From: Pseudoselenomonas ruminantium
GTDB lineage: Bacteria; Bacillota; Negativicutes; Selenomonadales; Selenomonadaceae
Assembly: GCF_900142515.1 (NCBI RefSeq)
Contig: NZ_FRBC01000009.1
Span: forward strand, 34,296 to 98,295
Direction of reading: 5' to 3'
DNA length: 64,000 nucleotides
Shown: one piece after another, positions 60,629-64,000 of the stretch
Numbering within the stretch: position 1 is the stretch's first letter
Layout: every line of letters begins with the position of its first letter
The notes under the pieces: model-generated
Databases searched by the model: none
What the model saw: only the letters and a program-made list of their open reading frames with translations
Told to the model about the DNA's origin: nothing
Program-made: the position numbers and the translations under genes

Positions 60629-61321
60629 ATGCAGGAACATATCAATATTTCTCCCTCGCTGATGACCATGGACCTGGATCAGTTTAAGGAGCAGATTACT
60701 TTTTTGAACGAACACGCAGATTCTTTTCACATTGACATTATGGACGGGCATTTCGTGCCCAATCTGAGCCTGTCGCCCTGGTTTATTGAGCAGACGCGGA
60801 AATTAAGCGACCTGCCCATGTCGGCCCACCTCATGGTGGAGGACCCGGCATTCTGGACTCAGCAGCTCATTGACATCCGGTGCGAGATCATCTGCCTGCC
60901 AGCAGAGCGCATCAATGGCATTGCCTATCGTCTCATTGACCAGATTCATGAGGCGGGGCTGCAGGCAGGCGTGGTGCTGAATCCGGAGACGCCCATCCGG
61001 CAGATCCTGCCCTATATCGATCTGCTGGACAAGGTCACGGTCATGACGGTGGACCCGGGCTTTGCCGGGCAGCGGTTCTTGTCCGGTATGCTGGACAAGA
61101 TCCGGGAATTGCGGGAGCTGCGGGAAAAGAACGGCTACCATTACACCATCGAAATGGACGGTTCGACCAACAAGGAGCATTGGAAGGCCATCCATGATGC
61201 GGGGCCGGATGTATATATCATCGGCAGAAGCGGGCTCTTCAGCCTGACGGATGATATTGAAAGTTCCTGGCAGCAGATGACAGAAGAATTTGAGGAAGCC
61301 ACGGGCGTGGTGTTCGCATAA
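60629..61321 (+). CDS. alsE: Ribulose-phosphate 3-epimerase family, AlsE-like (D-allulose-6-phosphate 3-epimerase)
   Basis: The 230-residue TIM-barrel enzyme opens ISPSLMTMDLDQFKEQI and has HADSFHIDIMDGHFVPNLSL (metal and catalytic residues), AHLMVEDP, VVLNPETPIRQILPYIDLLD, VTVMTVDPGFAGQRFLSGML and EMDGSTNKEHWKAIHDAGPD. In memory it is closer to E. coli AlsE than to Rpe, for example SLMxMDLxxFKEQIxF and NGxAxRLID. AlsE turns allulose-6-phosphate into fructose-6-phosphate. Eleven bases after EIIC, it is the last gene of the PTS operon. An Rpe activity cannot be excluded. Confidence 0.82.
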   Translation: MQEHINISPSLMTMDLDQFKEQITFLNEHADSFHIDIMDGHFVPNLSLSPWFIEQTRKLSDLPMSAHLMVEDPAFWTQQLIDIRCEIICLPAERINGIAYRLIDQIHEAGLQAGVVLNPETPIRQILPYIDLLDKVTVMTVDPGFAGQRFLSGMLDKIRELRELREKNGYHYTIEMDGSTNKEHWKAIHDAGPDVYIIGRSGLFSLTDDIESSWQQMTEEFEEATGVVFA

Positions 61322-61361
61322 AATAATCAGCCGCCCCCTTCAGGGGACGGCTGATTATTTT
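61322..61361. terminator. Bidirectional terminator between alsE and the regulator gene
   Basis: AATAATCAGCCG pairs with CGGCTGATTATT, with an inner CCCC/GGGG stem, flanked by A and T runs. The genes converge here. Confidence 0.93.
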
Positions 61362-63263
61362 CTAGTTGAATAGGTATTGCCGCAGATTTTCCGGAGTGGG
61401 GTGGGCCGCGAGTTTGTCGGTGAGTTCTTCGTCTGCGAGTTTGTGCATGAGGTCATGAAGCTGGTGGATGGAGCTGGCGGCGGGAATCATGGGCAGCAGG
61501 ATCATGATGACGATATGGACGGGATTGCCCTCCTGGTCCCAGGGAACCGGCTCCTGAATGATGGTGGCGGCGAGATAGGGCGCGGATATTTCGGGAATCT
61601 GGGCATGGGCCAGGGCGATGCCGGGGGCAATGCAGGTATCGCCAAGTTTTTCCCGCTGACAGAGGGCGGTGATAATGGCCGGGGCCTGTTGTTGTAGTTC
61701 CTGGGGCGCGTTTTGGATCAGGGATCTGAACAAGGCCTTTTTGTCTGGCACGTTTTCCAGGGTGAAAACAGGCTGGGGCATTTCTGTGCCAGGGGCCTTG
61801 TTTTTGTGGTTCTGGATGATTTGCCGCAGATTTTCCTTGTCCCGTTCGATAAAGAGGGTGTTGACCAATAAGGTGGGCAGCGGGAACTTTTCCTGCAGTT
61901 TCACTGTAGTCAGGATGAAATCGATGTTCTTTTCCGCCAGATAGGCCGGTGTGACGGTTTTCAGGGAAGCTGTGCCCACGATGTCCAATTCCGGAAAGAA
62001 GCGGCTGACCTTGGTGCGCAGGAGTTCTGACGTGCCAAGGCCCGTGGTGCAGATGATCAGGACCCGCAGGCGGCGAGGATTGCTTTCCATGTAGCGGGCA
62101 AAGTACAAGGTGATGAAGCCTGCCTCATCATCATTGATGGACGGCAGGGCAAAGGTCTGGGCAGCCTGGGTGGAGATGACCCGGATGGCATGGTAGATGT
62201 CGGCGTATTCCTGCTGGATATCGTCCAGAAGGGGATTGCTGACGATGAGGCCGTGGCGGAGCCGGTGCAGCATGGGGGCGATATGGCTGATGAGGTCCTG
62301 GCCTACCTGCTGGATGGTGGCATTTACCTCCAGCCTGCGGGCAAATTCCTGCACGTAAAATTCTGTGATCTGCCGGGCTTCATCCGGCAGGGGCAGGGCG
62401 GGGGTATCCGATTCGATGCGGGAGCCGGTCAGATAGCTGGCGATGTTGAGCGCTTCTGCATCCGGCAGCTGCTGGCAGAGATAGCCCTCGATATTAGCCT
62501 TGACCTTCCGGGCCAGTTCCCAATAGGGAGAATGTTCGGCAGCAGCCTGCGGCTGGGGCAAGGGCTGGTCGAAGTCCCGGCGGCTGGCCCGGCAGATCAG
62601 GATGTAGAGATGGGTCAGGAGATTGACGTTATAAGGTGCCGGAATGATGCTGTCGATTTCCTGTTCGATGAGTTCCAGCTGCCGCCGGGCAAATTGCAGA
62701 TGCTGGGGCGATAGGTCGCTGCTGGCGGTAAGATTCTCAAAATCCAGCAGGTTCAGTTTGGTCAGCAGATGGATCAGTCCCTGCCGGATCTGATGCTCTG
62801 CTCCGGTTACGGCCAGACGGTTGTCCTTTTTCTGCAGGGTAAGGCCGTACTGAGCCAGCATCCGGCCAATCAGCTCCTCGTCCGCATAGATGGCGGAGGT
62901 GCTCAGGTAATAGGGAGCGAATAGATCCATCTCCCGCAGGGACAGGGGAGCATGGAACAGAAGTTTCTTGATGATGTGCAGGCGCCGCTCCACTGGAGAA
63001 AAATTGTAGTGAATGTCTGGGGCGGCCTCGGCCGTGTGCTGATGGTAGCGGCTTTCCAGATAGGCGGCATAATTCAGGCGGATGCCTTTGCCTTTTGCCG
63101 CTTCGATGAGTTCCTGACCGGCTTCCTGATTGATCTTGCCAATCAGCCGGTAGATGGTTTTTGTGGAGATATCCAACTCCCGGGCCAGGCTGGCTACGGT
63201 GATGAAGCCCGTCTGCTGGCGCAGCTTGTGGATGAGAAAATCCTCCCGTTTTCCCGTTTGCAT
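61362..63263 (-). CDS. PRD-domain PTS regulator (MtlR/BglG-type activator)
   Basis: The 633-residue protein has an N-terminal helix-turn-helix (about 8-60, TVASLARELDISTKTIYRLI), a second HTH-like region, and two PTS regulation domains (about 190-400). A PTS EIIB-like domain follows (IICTTGLGTSELLRTKVSRF, Cys near residue 408), then a C-terminal EIIA-like domain (CIAPGIALAHAQIPEISAPY). These regulators activate or antiterminate PTS operons and are controlled by phosphorylation from HPr and EIIB. The DNA-binding HTH and the operators near both promoters favour a DNA-binding activator. It faces the PTS operon and probably controls both. Confidence 0.9.
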   Translation of the reverse strand: MQTGKREDFLIHKLRQQTGFITVASLARELDISTKTIYRLIGKINQEAGQELIEAAKGKGIRLNYAAYLESRYHQHTAEAAPDIHYNFSPVERRLHIIKKLLFHAPLSLREMDLFAPYYLSTSAIYADEELIGRMLAQYGLTLQKKDNRLAVTGAEHQIRQGLIHLLTKLNLLDFENLTASSDLSPQHLQFARRQLELIEQEIDSIIPAPYNVNLLTHLYILICRASRRDFDQPLPQPQAAAEHSPYWELARKVKANIEGYLCQQLPDAEALNIASYLTGSRIESDTPALPLPDEARQITEFYVQEFARRLEVNATIQQVGQDLISHIAPMLHRLRHGLIVSNPLLDDIQQEYADIYHAIRVISTQAAQTFALPSINDDEAGFITLYFARYMESNPRRLRVLIICTTGLGTSELLRTKVSRFFPELDIVGTASLKTVTPAYLAEKNIDFILTTVKLQEKFPLPTLLVNTLFIERDKENLRQIIQNHKNKAPGTEMPQPVFTLENVPDKKALFRSLIQNAPQELQQQAPAIITALCQREKLGDTCIAPGIALAHAQIPEISAPYLAATIIQEPVPWDQEGNPVHIVIMILLPMIPAASSIHQLHDLMHKLADEELTDKLAAHPTPENLRQYLFN

Positions 63264-63300
63264 ACAGTCACCTCATTTTCGCGTTGCAATGAATCATTTT

Positions 63301-63306
63301 ATTATA
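63301..63306 (-). promoter_or_regulatory. -10 box of the PRD regulator gene
   Basis: TATAAT on the minus strand, 37 bases before the start. The -35 region is poor, as in the PTS promoter. Confidence 0.55.
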
Positions 63307-63337
63307 ACACGGCTGCAGGGCGGCTGATACTGTGGTT

Positions 63338-63355
63338 TGTCCATTGCAGTGGACA
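63338..63355. promoter_or_regulatory. PTS operator upstream of the regulator gene
   Basis: TGTCCATTGCAGTGGACA, identical to the site at 58547-58564. It lies exactly 31 bases from the -10 box at 63301-63306, the same distance as in the PTS promoter. Confidence 0.75.
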
Positions 63356-63503
63356 TTGGCGGGGATTTCTGCTCTTGGTAACCGGCTCACTTATCCGGAC
63401 TGGGTATTTTGGTATAGTAAAATAGTATATTAAAAACATTAAATCAAAGTATATATTTTGTATAATACATGGTATAATATAACCAAGGAAGGAGGATTGT
63501 ACC

Positions 63504-64000
63504 ATGTTAGCAAAAGATGTGCTGCGTATTCTCGGAATAACACGGCCAACACTTACCAAATATGTAAAGACGGGCATCATACGAGTCAACGTCCTGCCAA
63601 ACAAACGGTACGATTATAATGAAGAAGATGTATACGGCTTCCTGAATAAGGACATGAAGCGTAAGACGTTTATATACGCCCGTGTGTCAACAGCTAAGCA
63701 GAAACCAGACCTTGAAAATCAGATTTCTCTTTTGAAACAGTTCTGCTTTTCCAATGGCTACACCATATCCGGCATATACTCTGACATAGCCAGCGGAATC
63801 AGTTTTGAAAAACGCAAGGACTTCTTTGCTTTGCTGGATGAAGTGTTGGAAGGCCATGTGGAGCGGGTGGTCGTTACCTATAAGGACAGACTGTCCCGTG
63901 TTGGTTTTGAACTATTTTACCACCTGTTCCAGAAATACAACTGTGAAATCATTGTGATGAGCGAAGTTGGTTCTGCCAAACTGGATACGCAGGAAGTTTT
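63504..64000 (+). CDS. IS607-family transposase TnpA (serine recombinase), partial
   Basis: The frame is open from ATG 63504 (GGAAGGAGG upstream) to the window end, 165 residues. It has a MerR-like helix-turn-helix (VLRILGITRPTLTKYVKTGI with RYDYNEEDVYGFL) and then a serine recombinase domain (FIYARVSTAKQKPDLENQIS, nucleophile Ser62, and VVTYKDRLSRVGFELFYHLF). This domain order is that of IS607 TnpA. A tnpB gene usually follows and would lie beyond the window. The bases before the start (63420-63500) are much more AT-rich than the neighbouring genes, consistent with the left end of a transposon. Confidence 0.93.
   Translation, partial: MLAKDVLRILGITRPTLTKYVKTGIIRVNVLPNKRYDYNEEDVYGFLNKDMKRKTFIYARVSTAKQKPDLENQISLLKQFCFSNGYTISGIYSDIASGISFEKRKDFFALLDEVLEGHVERVVVTYKDRLSRVGFELFYHLFQKYNCEIIVMSEVGSAKLDTQEV

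Overview
The window reads as chromosomal DNA from a flagellated, outer-membrane-bearing Firmicute of the Negativicutes, most like Selenomonas or a close relative (inference). The evidence is a mix of diderm genes and Firmicute gene order. The diderm genes are an LptF/LptG-type permease end, a heptosyltransferase-type glycosyltransferase and an OmpM-type porin with an N-terminal SLH domain. The Firmicute features are the order secG-esterase-rnr-smpB, a PRD-type PTS regulator and strong GGAGG ribosome sites. An Rnf complex and a methyl-accepting chemotaxis protein point to an anaerobic, motile cell. I found no rRNA, tRNA or CRISPR array.

Layout. 1-5.2 kb: envelope and nucleotide genes (LptF/G end, DUF3084, RuvC-like, dCMP deaminase, WecA-type transferase, WecB epimerase, AtpZ/AtpI-like). 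5.2-9.6 kb: a small unknown gene, GNAT, DUF815 ATPase, YdcF-like and MATE genes. 9.7-13.1 kb: an orphan protein and a phosphohexomutase. 13.2-17.7 kb: secG, esterase, rnr, smpB. 17.8-25.9 kb: amino acid permease, a 601-bp fold-back repeat, a molybdopterin oxidoreductase with its ferredoxin, an ECF S component, a phosphatase, an orphan DmsB-like ferredoxin and a PucR-type regulator. 26-30.8 kb: a second orphan protein, a TnpB relic, DUF2325, DUF1232 and topoisomerase III. 30.8-39.5 kb: DUF4127, DEAD-box-type helicase, CNNM/CBS protein, sugar-binding lipoprotein with chemoreceptor, OmpM porin. 39.5-52 kb: SGNH esterase, FtsA-like protein, a degenerate FakA-like protein, a glycosyltransferase, SNF2 helicase, a 5'-truncated OPT transporter and a third orphan protein. 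52.2-58.4 kb: rseC-like gene and rnfCDGEA, a second inverted copy of the fold-back repeat, then rnfB. 58.5-63.3 kb: a fructose-type PTS with an AlsE-like epimerase and a facing PRD regulator. 63.5 kb to the end: the start of an IS607-family transposase.

The points most worth following are these. (1) Three unlinked orphan genes (9817, 26011, 51029) share a V-x-[I/L]-S motif at almost the same residue position and have sigma-28-like promoter elements, which suggests an unrecognised flagellar regulon or export group. (2) A 601-bp fold-back element is present in two inverted copies, one splitting rnfA from rnfB. (3) A perfect 18-bp palindrome lies exactly 31 bp from the -10 box of both the PTS operon and its regulator gene. 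(4) A FakA-like protein has lost its nucleotide/metal-binding loop.
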